From Aureispira sp964404215 (GTDB taxonomy: Bacteria; Bacteroidota; Bacteroidia; Chitinophagales; Saprospiraceae): a DNA stretch of 43,097 nucleotides. A program made the position numbers and the translations under genes. This document shows positions 34,930 to 43,097 of this stretch, piece after piece (within the stretch, counting starts at the first letter, position 1; every line of letters begins with the position of its first letter). The notes below the pieces were generated by a model. The model was given only the letters and a program-made list of their open reading frames with translations, was not told where the DNA came from and did not search any database. The DNA is taken from the NCBI GenBank assembly GCA_964404215.1, contig CAYOJF010000042.1, positions 1 to 43,097 of the forward strand. Direction: 5' to 3'.

Positions 34930-37900
34930 TTACTTTGTAACGGTCACTTTTTTAGTGATTGTTTTGTTATTGGTTTGTAAAACCACAAAATAAACTCCAC
35001 TAGCTTGTTCTTTGATATTGATAGGAACAGTTACTTCTTTTTCATCAAAAGTATAGGTTTGTAAGACCTGTCCAAGTACATTCGTTACTTGTAGTTCTCC
35101 TGCTTTTACCTCATCAAAGATAACTTGCACTTGGAAGTCACCACTGTTAGGATTAGGCATAATATCAAAACGAGTTAGATTAGGAATATCTCCTAGACCT
35201 GTAATATTGATTGTTACCGTTGTAGTTGTTGTACATCCATTATTATCCGTTACTGTTACGGTATAGTTACCAGCAGTCAGACCTACAGCCGTTGGAGTAG
35301 ATTGATTGTTTGCCGTAGCATCCCAGAGATAAGTATAGCCAGGTGTTCCTCCTGTGCCTGTAGCCGTAGCAGAGCCATTACCATTGTCTACTGCTGTAGC
35401 AGATAATGTAGTGGGTTGCTGAATAGTGGCAGCACTAGAAGCACTACAACCATTTACGTCACTTACAGTTACCGTATAATTTCCAGCAGACTGATTACTA
35501 ATAGTAGTTCCAGTTTGATTATTGGACCAAGTATAGGTATATCCACCAGGATTACCTCCAGTAGCCGTAGCCGTAGCACTACCATTATTTCCTCCATTAC
35601 ACGAAGTGTTTGTAACACTAGTACTTAGCGATACTGGAGTTGGTGCTGAAACCATAACAGAGGCAGTAGCGGTACATCCATTACCATCGGTTACTGTTAC
35701 AGTATAGTTGCCAGTAGATTGGTTAGAGATTGTAATACCATTCTGTGTATTGGACCAATTGAAGGTATAAGTTCCATCACCACCACTAGGAGTAGCGGTA
35801 GCTGATCCATCATTGCTGCCAGCACATGTTAAGTTGGTACCAAAGGCTCCTGTAGTCAATGCCGTAGGACTAGTAATAACAATAGATGTAGTAGCTGCAC
35901 AGCCATTGATATCGGTAGCTGTCACGGTATAGTTCCCTGCACCAAAGTTATTGATAGTAGCTCCAGTTTGGTTATTAGACCAAGTGTAGGTATAGCCGTT
36001 TGGATTACCACCAGTAGCTGTAGCGGTAGCTGAACCATCGTTGTTCCCTGCACAAGTAGCATTGTTATTGACTGTAGCAGATACACTGACAGGGGGAGGA
36101 TTAGAGAGTGTCGTACTCGCCGTGGTAGCGGTACATCCATTACCATCGGTTACCGTTACGGTATAATTACCAGCAGCTAGATTATTGAATATACCACTAG
36201 ACTGTACTCCTTGACCAATATTATAGGTATAGCTAGAAGTCCCACCCGTGGCTGTGGCTGTAATTGCCCCATCAGTACCATTGTTACAAGATACTGCTGT
36301 TGTCGCATTGGCAGTAGCACTAAGTACTGTTGCAGGTTCTGTTATGGTGAATATTTGTGTAGCACTACATCCAGCCGCATCAGTAACAGTAGCAGTATAA
36401 CTACCAGCAGCTAAGGTACTAAATACACCATTGGTATTAGATACGCCACCTGCTATAGCATAGGTATAGGGAGCGGTACCATTAGCGGCAGTTAATGTAG
36501 CTGTTCCTGTACTATTGCCTTTACAGTCAATATCTGATAGGTTAGTGATACTAGTAGTTAAGTTACAAGATACTGCTGCTGCTATATTGATATTATCCAA
36601 ATAAACATTGTTGCCATAACCACCTTCGTTGATGAAAATAAGACGAACATGAGAACTGTTATTATAAGCAGTTAAGTTGACTGTTTCGTTACGCCACTGA
36701 GTAGCAGTAGGGGTAAAGGCTGCGGTCTGATCCGCTCCTACAGTAGCGAGATCTGTTCCACCTTTACGATAAACAATACTATAGGTTTGCCCACAATCAT
36801 TACTAGCATAAACAGCTAATGTATCTGAATTGCTGGCACCATATCGAGCATAGGCAACATCAAAGGTCAATTGAACACCAGTTTGATTACTAAAATCTAA
36901 CCAAGGTAGGTAAGCGAGATCTAACTCCCCAGCATTATTAATGGAGTAGTTATCCATAGAGATACTTCCTGCTCCAGCTGCTCCATTGCCATTGACGGCA
37001 TTATAAACCCATTGGTTACCTGATACGGGTTGTTCCCTTATCAACATATTGGCGGGAACAGCACCTCCACTAAAGTCTTCTGTATAAGGAAGAGCAGTAG
37101 CCAGTATAATTTGACTTAGTGCACTTGCTGTATCATTCACCACATTAATATCTGCTGCTCCATTTGGATTAGAAGTGAAGGCGTTGAATGTAAATACATT
37201 AGGTGTCGGAGCCGTAATGGGATTTAGGGTAACATTGATACTATCTCCAGCTGCTAAGTTCCCCGTCCAGTTGAAAGTATTATTGGTTCCTCCATTGATG
37301 TCATAGTTGATCGTAACGTTAGTAAGAGCTGTTGCACCAAAGTTTTTCAATTTTACTTCTGGTGTAATCGGATTGTCACAAGTAGCAAAACCATCTTCAG
37401 GTACCACTACTTCGCTAATACCTGCATCACCTGTCGGCACTACATTAGATCCTATATTGATATTATCTAGATAAACATTATTGCCATAACCACCTTCATT
37501 GATGAAAATAAGACGAACATGTGAACTACCATCATAAGCTGCTAAGTTAACCGTTTCGTTACGCCACTGAGTAGCAGTAGGAGTAAAGGCTGCGGTCTGA
37601 TCGGTTCCTACGGTAGCGAGATCTGTTCCACCTTTGCGATAAACAATACTATAGGTTTGTCCACAATCATTACTAGCATAAACAGCTAGAGTATCTGAAT
37701 TGCTAGCACCATATCGAGCATAAGCAACATCAAAGGTGAGTTGAGCACCATTTTGAGTACTGAAATCTAACCAAGGTAAGTAAACTAGGTCAAGTTCGCC
37801 TGCATTATTTGTCGAATAATTATCCATAAAGATACTTCCAGTCCCTGCCGCACCATTACCGTTAACCGCATTATAAGCCCATTGCGAACCTGAAGTTGGT

Positions 37901-40701
37901 TGTTCTCTTATCAGCATATTGGCAGGAATAGCCCCGCCACTAAAATCTTCTGTATAAGGGGTTGCTGTGGCAACAATAATTTGACTCAAGGCACTAGCGG
38001 CATCATTGGTAGCATTAGCATCTGTTGTACTGTTGGGGTTAGTTGTAGAGGCGTTGAAAGTAAATGTATTAGGAGTTGGTGCTGTAATAGGACCTAATGT
38101 AACATTGATACTATCGCCAGGAGCGAGGTTACCAGTCCAGTTAAAAGTATTATTGGTTCCTCCATTAATATCATAGTTAATTGTAGTACTCGTTAAAGCT
38201 ACATTACCAAAATTCTGTAATTTGACGATTGGTGTAATTGGATTGTCACAAGTAGCAAACCCATCTTCTGGTACCACTACTTCACTGATTCCGGCATCGA
38301 CAGTCGTACCACCGCCACCATTAGAAACACAAACTTCCACTCCCCATGAATTGAGACTTCCTCCATCTTGATTGGCTCCATCTACAACGGTTAATGTCCA
38401 GTTTCCGGTTGGGCTTTGTCCATTGAAAGCAGAAAGTGGATTGTTAGGAGCATAGGAGAGTCCAGTTGTTGGAGGACAGGCAATGGTGGTGATACCGTTA
38501 TCATCAAATGCTAGATCAAAGTTTTGATTGTTACCACAAATAGCACTAAATAACTGAACGGTAGTACCTGTTGGTGAGGTCAAGGAGATCGTTAAGTCAC
38601 TTACATAACTATGTGTACCCGTCAAATTGACAACATTAATGTCAGTAATGGAACCCGTTAGAGGAACATTGACGGTAGAGGTTACGGTAGGAGTACCTGT
38701 AGCACTAATAGTAACCGGAATATTGGTACTATTGTAAATAGTACATCCTGGTGTTGGTACCGTACCTTGTCTTATTGTAAAGTTATTATTGGAAATGTCA
38801 AAGAACGTTCCATTAGAACAGACAACCATTACTCTTGCTGTAGTGGTATTGATATTCGGAACAGTTACGGCAAAAGAGCCATTGTTGGCGACATTGGTTG
38901 CTAAAGTAGTTGGGTAAGTCTGCCCACCATCAGTAGAAAGTAAAATATTGACATTGGCACAAGCAACAGGTGCTACATTAGTACCAGCTACACTCCATGT
39001 AACGGTTTGAGTCGTATTGCCATTCCAGATAATCCCTGCATTGGAAGGATTGTTGACAATAAAAGGACCTGAACCACCATCTACATTCATCGTAATATCA
39101 CTACTAGCACTACAGCCACCACCGGTTGCGTTATCTCTAACAGTTACTCTGAAACGCATGCTTCTCGTTACACCTGGTAATACCTCCCAAGTAGGAGTAG
39201 TACCTGCAATGATAGCAGGGAGATTAGGGAAGTAGCGTGTTGGGCTAGTAGAAGGTGAAAAGGAACGAAAGGCAGGACCTGCTGTAGAGCTAGCAACAGG
39301 AGGCATGGTTGCAGCAGTCGCATCCATTTGTTCCCAACAATAAGTCAATACATTGTTAGGATCTGGGTCAGAAGCTACTGCTGTTAGTGAAAAAGGAGTA
39401 TTCGCGGGAATCGTGATCCCATTACCATTGACACTGCTAATCGTAGGCGTATTATTACTAAGGGCTGTTCTAGTAGGACAGCTAGTAGCTAAAATACGAG
39501 CTTCTATTTCTTGTAAACTAACTCCATGAAAATAATCATCACTATTGTTTTGAACATTGGGAGCACATATACCGGCATATCCCATGATAGTAGAACCCGA
39601 ACCAGGCTCCATAGAGGTAACTGAAGTGCTATTACAAGGATTGTTTTGAGTGTGTCTAGCACCAAATTGGTGTCCAACCTCATGTGCTACAAAATCTATA
39701 TCGAACGGGTCGCCAATAGGAGCGGCACTACCTGTTACACCTCGTGCTTTGGAGGTTGTACAAATGACTCCCAACCCTGCTAAGCCACCACTATTGGTAC
39801 CAAAAACATGTCCGATATCATAATTAGCCGTTCCGATAATATTATCACATACCGTTTGATTTTCATTAATCATGGTACTGGTAGCCCCATTGGTAAAGGG
39901 GTCTGTAGCAGAATTGGTATAAACAATTAAGTTATTATTGGCAACAATACTGAGCTGGATTGCCATTTCTCTAATATATACTGCATTTACACGATTAATA
40001 GTCGTTACCTGAGCAGCTTGTGCTAGTGCTCTGGTTCCTCCATGAAAAGCAGTATATTCGCCTGTAGCAGCTACTGCTAGGCGATACGTACGTAATTCGC
40101 AGGTACCAAATCGAGCGGCACTAGATGGTTTGAATCCATCAATGCTGACTGGTTCACCTTGAACATCACATACGGCTGTTTTGCCATGATTATTATAGTC
40201 TCTCCTGTTGTAGCAGATATAGTTTTCTATATCGCCTCCACCATGTGTATATGGGTCAATATATACCGTACCTTCATCGGCAGTCAATACCATACCATGA
40301 AACCCCTGTGGTGTAAAATCTAAACGAATATAATTGGCTCCGTTGCCAACTTCTGCCCCTGCATAGGTACGGATTTCTGGATATAGTTCCTGAAGTCCTG
40401 CTTCCATGATAGGTGATTCTATGATTTGAAATTTCTTGGTCGAACCATCTGTCCATGGGATATCAATAAAACAAGGGGCTGCTTTAACGGCTTCTGTTTT
40501 GGTTAAAGGAGCCTTTGCTAAAATTCCTTTCAATTGATTGACATCTAATCGGAAGGTTTGGTATTGGTCTGGCTTAATGTAGCGAGTACCTTTTTTGTCA
40601 ATGCTACTTTCTTTGGTGATGGTCCAAAGATTAGATTGAGCCTGCAAATAATAAGAACTAGTGACCATTAAGAACACTAGGAAGATGGTAGAAATCCTCA
40701 T
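34930..40701 (-). CDS. Secreted reprolysin-type zinc metalloprotease with P domain, SprB repeats and T9SS sorting domain
   Basis: A 1923-residue secreted protease. Order: signal peptide (ends LQAQ, residue 22); propeptide-like region to about 200; M12-type metalloprotease with HEVGHQFGARH at 340-350 (catalytic Glu341) and the Met-turn IMGY (Met373), with GSGSTIMGYAGIC between; a P/Homo B-type domain at about 650-795; two copies of a 290-residue unit (from Asp802 and from Asp1092) that begin DAGISEVVVPEDGFATC and include a jelly-roll-like PYTEDFSGG...NVYLDNINI part; six SprB-type repeats (about 1379-1845, each with a Cys and a GNYTVTVTD end); and a type A sorting domain (IMPNPNSGDFQVQV to the end). 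In related bacteria such proteins are cell-surface or released proteases. The two 290-residue units are about 90 percent identical in DNA over the parts I compared, which indicates a recent duplication. Confidence 0.92.
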   Translation of the reverse strand: MRISTIFLVFLMVTSSYYLQAQSNLWTITKESSIDKKGTRYIKPDQYQTFRLDVNQLKGILAKAPLTKTEAVKAAPCFIDIPWTDGSTKKFQIIESPIMEAGLQELYPEIRTYAGAEVGNGANYIRLDFTPQGFHGMVLTADEGTVYIDPYTHGGGDIENYICYNRRDYNNHGKTAVCDVQGEPVSIDGFKPSSAARFGTCELRTYRLAVAATGEYTAFHGGTRALAQAAQVTTINRVNAVYIREMAIQLSIVANNNLIVYTNSATDPFTNGATSTMINENQTVCDNIIGTANYDIGHVFGTNSGGLAGLGVICTTSKARGVTGSAAPIGDPFDIDFVAHEVGHQFGARHTQNNPCNSTSVTSMEPGSGSTIMGYAGICAPNVQNNSDDYFHGVSLQEIEARILATSCPTRTALSNNTPTISSVNGNGITIPANTPFSLTAVASDPDPNNVLTYCWEQMDATAATMPPVASSTAGPAFRSFSPSTSPTRYFPNLPAIIAGTTPTWEVLPGVTRSMRFRVTVRDNATGGGCSASSDITMNVDGGSGPFIVNNPSNAGIIWNGNTTQTVTWSVAGTNVAPVACANVNILLSTDGGQTYPTTLATNVANNGSFAVTVPNINTTTARVMVVCSNGTFFDISNNNFTIRQGTVPTPGCTIYNSTNIPVTISATGTPTVTSTVNVPLTGSITDINVVNLTGTHSYVSDLTISLTSPTGTTVQLFSAICGNNQNFDLAFDDNGITTIACPPTTGLSYAPNNPLSAFNGQSPTGNWTLTVVDGANQDGGSLNSWGVEVCVSNGGGGTTVDAGISEVVVPEDGFATCDNPITPIVKLQNFGNVALTSTTINYDINGGTNNTFNWTGNLAPGDSINVTLGPITAPTPNTFTFNASTTNPNSTTDANATNDAASALSQIIVATATPYTEDFSGGAIPANMLIREQPTSGSQWAYNAVNGNGAAGTGSIFMDNYSTNNAGELDLVYLPWLDFSTQNGAQLTFDVAYARYGASNSDTLAVYASNDCGQTYSIVYRKGGTDLATVGTDQTAAFTPTATQWRNETVNLAAYDGSSHVRLIFINEGGYGNNVYLDNINIGSNVVPTGDAGISEVVVPEDGFATCDNPITPEVKLKNFGATALTNVTINYDINGGTNNTFNWTGNLAAGDSINVTLNPITAPTPNVFTFNAFTSNPNGAADINVVNDTASALSQIILATALPYTEDFSGGAVPANMLIREQPVSGNQWVYNAVNGNGAAGAGSISMDNYSINNAGELDLAYLPWLDFSNQTGVQLTFDVAYARYGASNSDTLAVYASNDCGQTYSIVYRKGGTDLATVGADQTAAFTPTATQWRNETVNLTAYNNSSHVRLIFINEGGYGNNVYLDNINIAAAVSCNLTTSITNLSDIDCKGNSTGTATLTAANGTAPYTYAIAGGVSNTNGVFSTLAAGSYTATVTDAAGCSATQIFTITEPATVLSATANATTAVSCNNGTDGAITATATGGTSSYTYNIGQGVQSSGIFNNLAAGNYTVTVTDGNGCTATTASTTLSNPPPVSVSATVNNNATCAGNNDGSATATATGGNPNGYTYTWSNNQTGATINNFGAGNYTVTATDINGCAATTSIVITSPTALTTGAFGTNLTCAGSNDGSATATPSGGDGTYTFNWSNTQNGITISNQSTGNYTVTVTDGNGCTATASVMVSAPTPVSLSTSVTNTSCNGGNNGSATATATGGNPGGYTYTWSNNQTGTTISNQSAGNYTVTVSDVNGCSASSAATIQQPTTLSATAVDNGNGSATATGTGGTPGYTYLWDATANNQSTPTAVGLTAGNYTVTVTDNNGCTTTTTVTINITGLGDIPNLTRFDIMPNPNSGDFQVQVIFDEVKAGELQVTNVLGQVLQTYTFDEKEVTVPINIKEQASGVYFVVLQTNNKTITKKVTVTK
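35215..36567 (-). repeat. Six SprB-type repeats in the metalloprotease
   Basis: Residues about 1379 to 1830 of the protease consist of six units of about 65-80 residues, each with one Cys, a YTYxW or YTY core and an ending such as GNYTVTVTDxNGC. SprB repeats are known from the gliding adhesin SprB of Flavobacterium. The DNA of the units is similar but not identical. Confidence 0.85.
36559..38298 (-). repeat. Tandem duplication of 870 bp inside the metalloprotease
   Basis: The first copy starts at Asp802 (codon at 38296-38298) and the second at Asp1092 (37426-37428), a period of 290 residues or 870 bases. Long parts agree closely in DNA, for example 36601-36870 against 37471-37740, with mostly third-position changes. 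Each unit combines a CARDB-like segment with a jelly-roll-like segment. Confidence 0.9.
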
Positions 40702-40878
40702 AATAATTGTTTTGTGAAAAAAAGTATGAAGCAGTAATGTTTGGGTAGTCTCTAGAACTTGACTTACTGGAGGTGGGTTTACAAAAATATATAAATATTT
40801 TGATATAATATTGACCTTAACATAGTCTACGAAACTTTATTGTTTCCAAATGTACTATTGTAGAGACATCAAAATAGC

Positions 40879-42660
40879 CTATTTAGTTGTCCTTTTTTTA
40901 TTGGAAGAAGACAAATCATCTGCCAATAGACTCATTCTGAAGGTAAATAGCCATCCTTTTTTGAGGACAATAGATTTGCTGTTTATAATAGATTCAGGCT
41001 GTTTTTTGTCATCATAGTTTCCTGTATCCCATGTTCCAGTTTTGTTTTCATCGTTTATCACTCGCAAGGTATAGTTGTCTACTTTTAGATCTTCATACAC
41101 AATAGTAGTCGAATCTACATTATTCACTAATTGCTGTTGAAGTACTTGCTGTTTTTCATTGACTAGTTGGATGATGTAGTTTTTATTTTGGAGGTCAGTA
41201 ATCGTTGCTTCAAGATCTCCATAAGCATCATAACTATTAAATTTATAAGCAATAGCTAAGCTATCTTCATTCGATATGCCGCTGGTGTTTTGCAGTGCAT
41301 TAGGTAAAATTCGTAATTGATAACGACGTAAGGTATCCCAAGCGGTTGATAAATAGAAAAGATTGGGGCGAAGGCTATCGGCTATGATCTGGAAGGGAAG
41401 AGCTACAGGAAGTAGCGTATCTAATTGGATTGAATTGCCTAACGAGTCGGTACTATTAATGGTAGTGTCTCGTAATAATTCTATTAGAGAGGAGTCTATG
41501 GTCTGTAGCATACTATTGAAAATCATACTAGCGATGGGGTTGTTGGGATTCAATGCTTTTACCTCAACAGAATTAGTAGTCTTTTTAGGTTTATTTCCTC
41601 TAGTATTACTTGGCATTTTTCCTTTTTCCCAGTAGATTGAAGTGGGTTCTTTTATCCATTGAGCAATGGTACTTTTTTTTATATCAATGGTATCTTTCAA
41701 AGGCTCTTTATCATTGCGAATCAAGAATTGATACTTTTGACTACTATCAAGTGGTGTCTCAAACCAAACGACAGCAGAGTCAGCATCTTGCCAAATTGTA
41801 TAGTTGATAGCTGGGGCCCCAATACGTTCTAAAGTGGTATTTCCTTCTAGTGGGTTATTAAATTTTATTCGTAGTTGGGTCGTAGAGAATAAATCCTCTT
41901 CTAATACGGTAGTTGGTTGTTTTTCAGTAAAAAGACGAAGACGAATGATTGGTTGTGTGGTATCATTGATAATGAAAGTAGAATCAAGAAAGGCTATAGA
42001 CTCGCTGACTTGATTGAATTTATAATCATTATTTTTTTCCTGCAAGGCAAAGATTTTGTAGCGACCTTTTTTGATATAATTGATTTGGAAACGACCTCTA
42101 TCATCTGTTCGGGCGAAATAGTAGGGCTTTTCGGTTTTGGGGACACTATCGGCTAGATTTTGATAGAGCATGACCAAGACATCTTTTTGTGGAGTTCTGG
42201 TCACCGCATCAAGCACTTGTCCTTCTGTTTGGAGCGAATCAATAGCATCTCCTGTCGAAAAGACACGTACTAGATTAGGAGCGACATTGCTCTCCGTTAA
42301 ATCTTGAATGGCTTCGCCATATTGTATTAGATAGGTAGTACTATCTTTGAGATTTTCTTTCCAAGAGACCACAACACTTTTGTTACGCACCTTAATGGTA
42401 GGGCGTTCTTTGAGAGGGGGAGAAATGATAACCTGACTATAGGCATTTTGAAGTTTTACCCATTCATCAAAAGTGAGGATAACTTCTTTATAGTCGAAAT
42501 TAGTCATTTCGTTAGGGGTAGAGTATTTTTTTTTGTTGATCGCAGGAGGGCGAGTATCCTTAGGTCCGCCTTGAGGCATACTGGGTTCAGCACAACTAAT
42601 AACCAATTGTATAATAGAGAAAAAAATAATCCAGGTACTGGAAAGAGAAAGGTACTTCAT
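40879..42660 (-). CDS. Ig-like domain lipoprotein
   Basis: A 593-residue protein with a lipoprotein signal (LVISCAEP, Cys at residue 23) and the phylum-typical CAEPSMPQGGPKDTRPP start, after which Bacteroidota Ig-like (Big_5-type) domains usually follow. The mature part has repeated beta-strand patterns, for example VILTFDEWVKL with ISPPLKERPTIKV...WKENLKDSTTYLIQYG (a Big_5-like unit), then a carboxypeptidase-regulatory-like unit GQVLDAVTRTPQKDVLVMLYQ...RGRFQINYIKKGRYKIFALQE, and a similar unit towards the C-terminus. It lies in the inner leaflet or outer membrane by its lipidation; the function is unknown. It is separated from the protease by 177 bases, so co-regulation is possible. Confidence 0.85.
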   Translation of the reverse strand: MKYLSLSSTWIIFFSIIQLVISCAEPSMPQGGPKDTRPPAINKKKYSTPNEMTNFDYKEVILTFDEWVKLQNAYSQVIISPPLKERPTIKVRNKSVVVSWKENLKDSTTYLIQYGEAIQDLTESNVAPNLVRVFSTGDAIDSLQTEGQVLDAVTRTPQKDVLVMLYQNLADSVPKTEKPYYFARTDDRGRFQINYIKKGRYKIFALQEKNNDYKFNQVSESIAFLDSTFIINDTTQPIIRLRLFTEKQPTTVLEEDLFSTTQLRIKFNNPLEGNTTLERIGAPAINYTIWQDADSAVVWFETPLDSSQKYQFLIRNDKEPLKDTIDIKKSTIAQWIKEPTSIYWEKGKMPSNTRGNKPKKTTNSVEVKALNPNNPIASMIFNSMLQTIDSSLIELLRDTTINSTDSLGNSIQLDTLLPVALPFQIIADSLRPNLFYLSTAWDTLRRYQLRILPNALQNTSGISNEDSLAIAYKFNSYDAYGDLEATITDLQNKNYIIQLVNEKQQVLQQQLVNNVDSTTIVYEDLKVDNYTLRVINDENKTGTWDTGNYDDKKQPESIINSKSIVLKKGWLFTFRMSLLADDLSSSNKKRTTK

Positions 42661-42674
42661 ATGCTATTTTGAAT

Positions 42675-43027
42675 TTTAGTACAGGACAAAAGATAGTTTT
42701 TTAAGAAACTTCAAAACGGTCAAAAAAGCCAGTGGTTAGTGTAGGGTGCTGGGCATGTTGGAGGCTGGGTAATACTATCCATTAAAAAACATAAAATTTT
42801 AAGGGGCAAGCAAAATGGAGCGTAAAAACTAATGTCAAAGGGCTATAGGTCTATCTTCAAACAATAGTTTTCCTCAAAAATTCCCTTAAAATCTGTTTTG
42901 AAATGTGATAGTATCCAGCTGGAAACTCTGCCCTAGATTTTGGTTCTTTCATCAATGGAAAGAACAGAAAAAATAGAGTAAAACCTACATTTATTTTATA
43001 ATCAAAAATCTTTTGTCCTGTACATAG
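42675..43027. mobile_element. MITE-like element with 16-bp inverted repeats and 9-bp target duplication
   Basis: GTACAGGACAAAAGAT at 42679-42694 and its exact complement at 43008-43023 form a 16-bp inverted repeat. Each arm is followed outward by four bases and then by the identical direct repeat ATTTTGAAT (42666-42674 and 43028-43036), which is the size of a target duplication made by several IS families, such as IS4. The 353-bp element encodes no transposase; a short minus-strand frame at 42857-43060 may be chance or a relic. It fills most of the gene-free stretch 42661-43097. Confidence 0.75.
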
Positions 43028-43070
43028 ATTTTGAATACAAAAAAACAGCCTTTTCAGCATTCAGCCAATT

Positions 43071-43095
43071 AATCCGCCATATTTAGCGGATTTTT
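43071..43095 (+). terminator. Hairpin terminator at the window end
   Basis: Stem AATCCGC/GCGGATT (43071-43077 with 43086-43092), loop 8 nt, followed on the plus strand by T residues (43091-43095). No plus-strand gene precedes it in the window, so it probably serves a gene beyond the window or is bidirectional. Confidence 0.5.
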
Positions 43096-43097
43096 AA

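Noticed and set aside
35170..36570. Repetitive DNA resembling a CRISPR array
   Set aside because: The repeats are imperfect, in frame and encode SprB domains; no short identical repeats with unique spacers are present.
42857..43060. Minus-strand reading frame of 67 residues
   Set aside because: It runs through the inverted-repeat arm and direct repeat of the MITE-like element, has no recognisable motif and no independent support.

Overview
The window looks like chromosomal DNA of a Bacteroidota, most likely a gliding or marine Saprospiria-type bacterium (the class is my inference). The reasons: it is AT-rich; four secreted proteins carry or resemble type IX secretion (T9SS) cargo, three with a C-terminal sorting domain; there is a one-protein hybrid two-component system; lipoproteins and signal peptides are of Bacteroidota type (SPI cut after AQ, lipobox ending SC); Shine-Dalgarno sequences are mostly absent; and GYDIA-type GHMP kinase and CAxxxxPxGGPKD lipoproteins are characteristic of the phylum. 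No rRNA, tRNA, CRISPR, prophage or intact transposase gene was found.

Layout. 1-6.4 kb (minus): a T9SS cargo protein downstream of a 1349-residue hybrid two-component regulator. 6.6-7.1 kb (plus): a small CHRD-like lipoprotein. 7.2-16.2 kb (plus): the centrepiece, a complete tryptophan operon trpE-G-D-C-F-B-A with overlapping genes, followed by DAHP synthase and EPSP synthase, which feed the start and the penultimate step of the chorismate pathway. In front of trpE is a classical ribosome-mediated attenuator: a short leader peptide with three consecutive Trp codons, a hairpin directly after them, a competing antiterminator pairing and a perfect 12-bp terminator. 16.2-18.7 kb: a small membrane-associated protein (minus), then GHMP kinase and a DM13-like T9SS protein. 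18.9-20.4 kb: phenylalanine hydroxylase (Phe to Tyr) with an acetyltransferase, so that aromatic amino-acid synthesis and Phe conversion lie close together. 20.5-21.1 kb (minus): a class I O-methyltransferase. 21.4-26.5 kb (plus): a five-gene operon (PhnP-like metallo-hydrolase, two unknown membrane proteins, rlmN, an ABC-2-like permease) ending in a strong terminator.

26.5-34.8 kb: a beta-helical repeat surface protein (minus), comF (plus), a CYTH-domain plus ATP-grasp pair (minus), a coiled-coil exported protein (minus), a DUF457/YdjM-type membrane protein (plus) and a lipoprotein (plus). 34.9-42.7 kb (minus): a 1923-residue secreted zinc metalloprotease with a recent internal 290-residue tandem duplication and six SprB repeats, then an Ig-like lipoprotein.

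Two short palindromic elements that look like non-autonomous transposable elements (MITEs) sit between genes: one at 30595-30755 and one at 42675-43027, the latter flanked by a 9-bp direct repeat. The most interesting regulatory signal is the trp attenuator; the most interesting unexplained loci are the two MITE-like elements, the CYTH/ATP-grasp pair, the structured leaders upstream of the GHMP kinase and of the lipoprotein at 34 kb, and the unknown 224/562-residue membrane protein pair.
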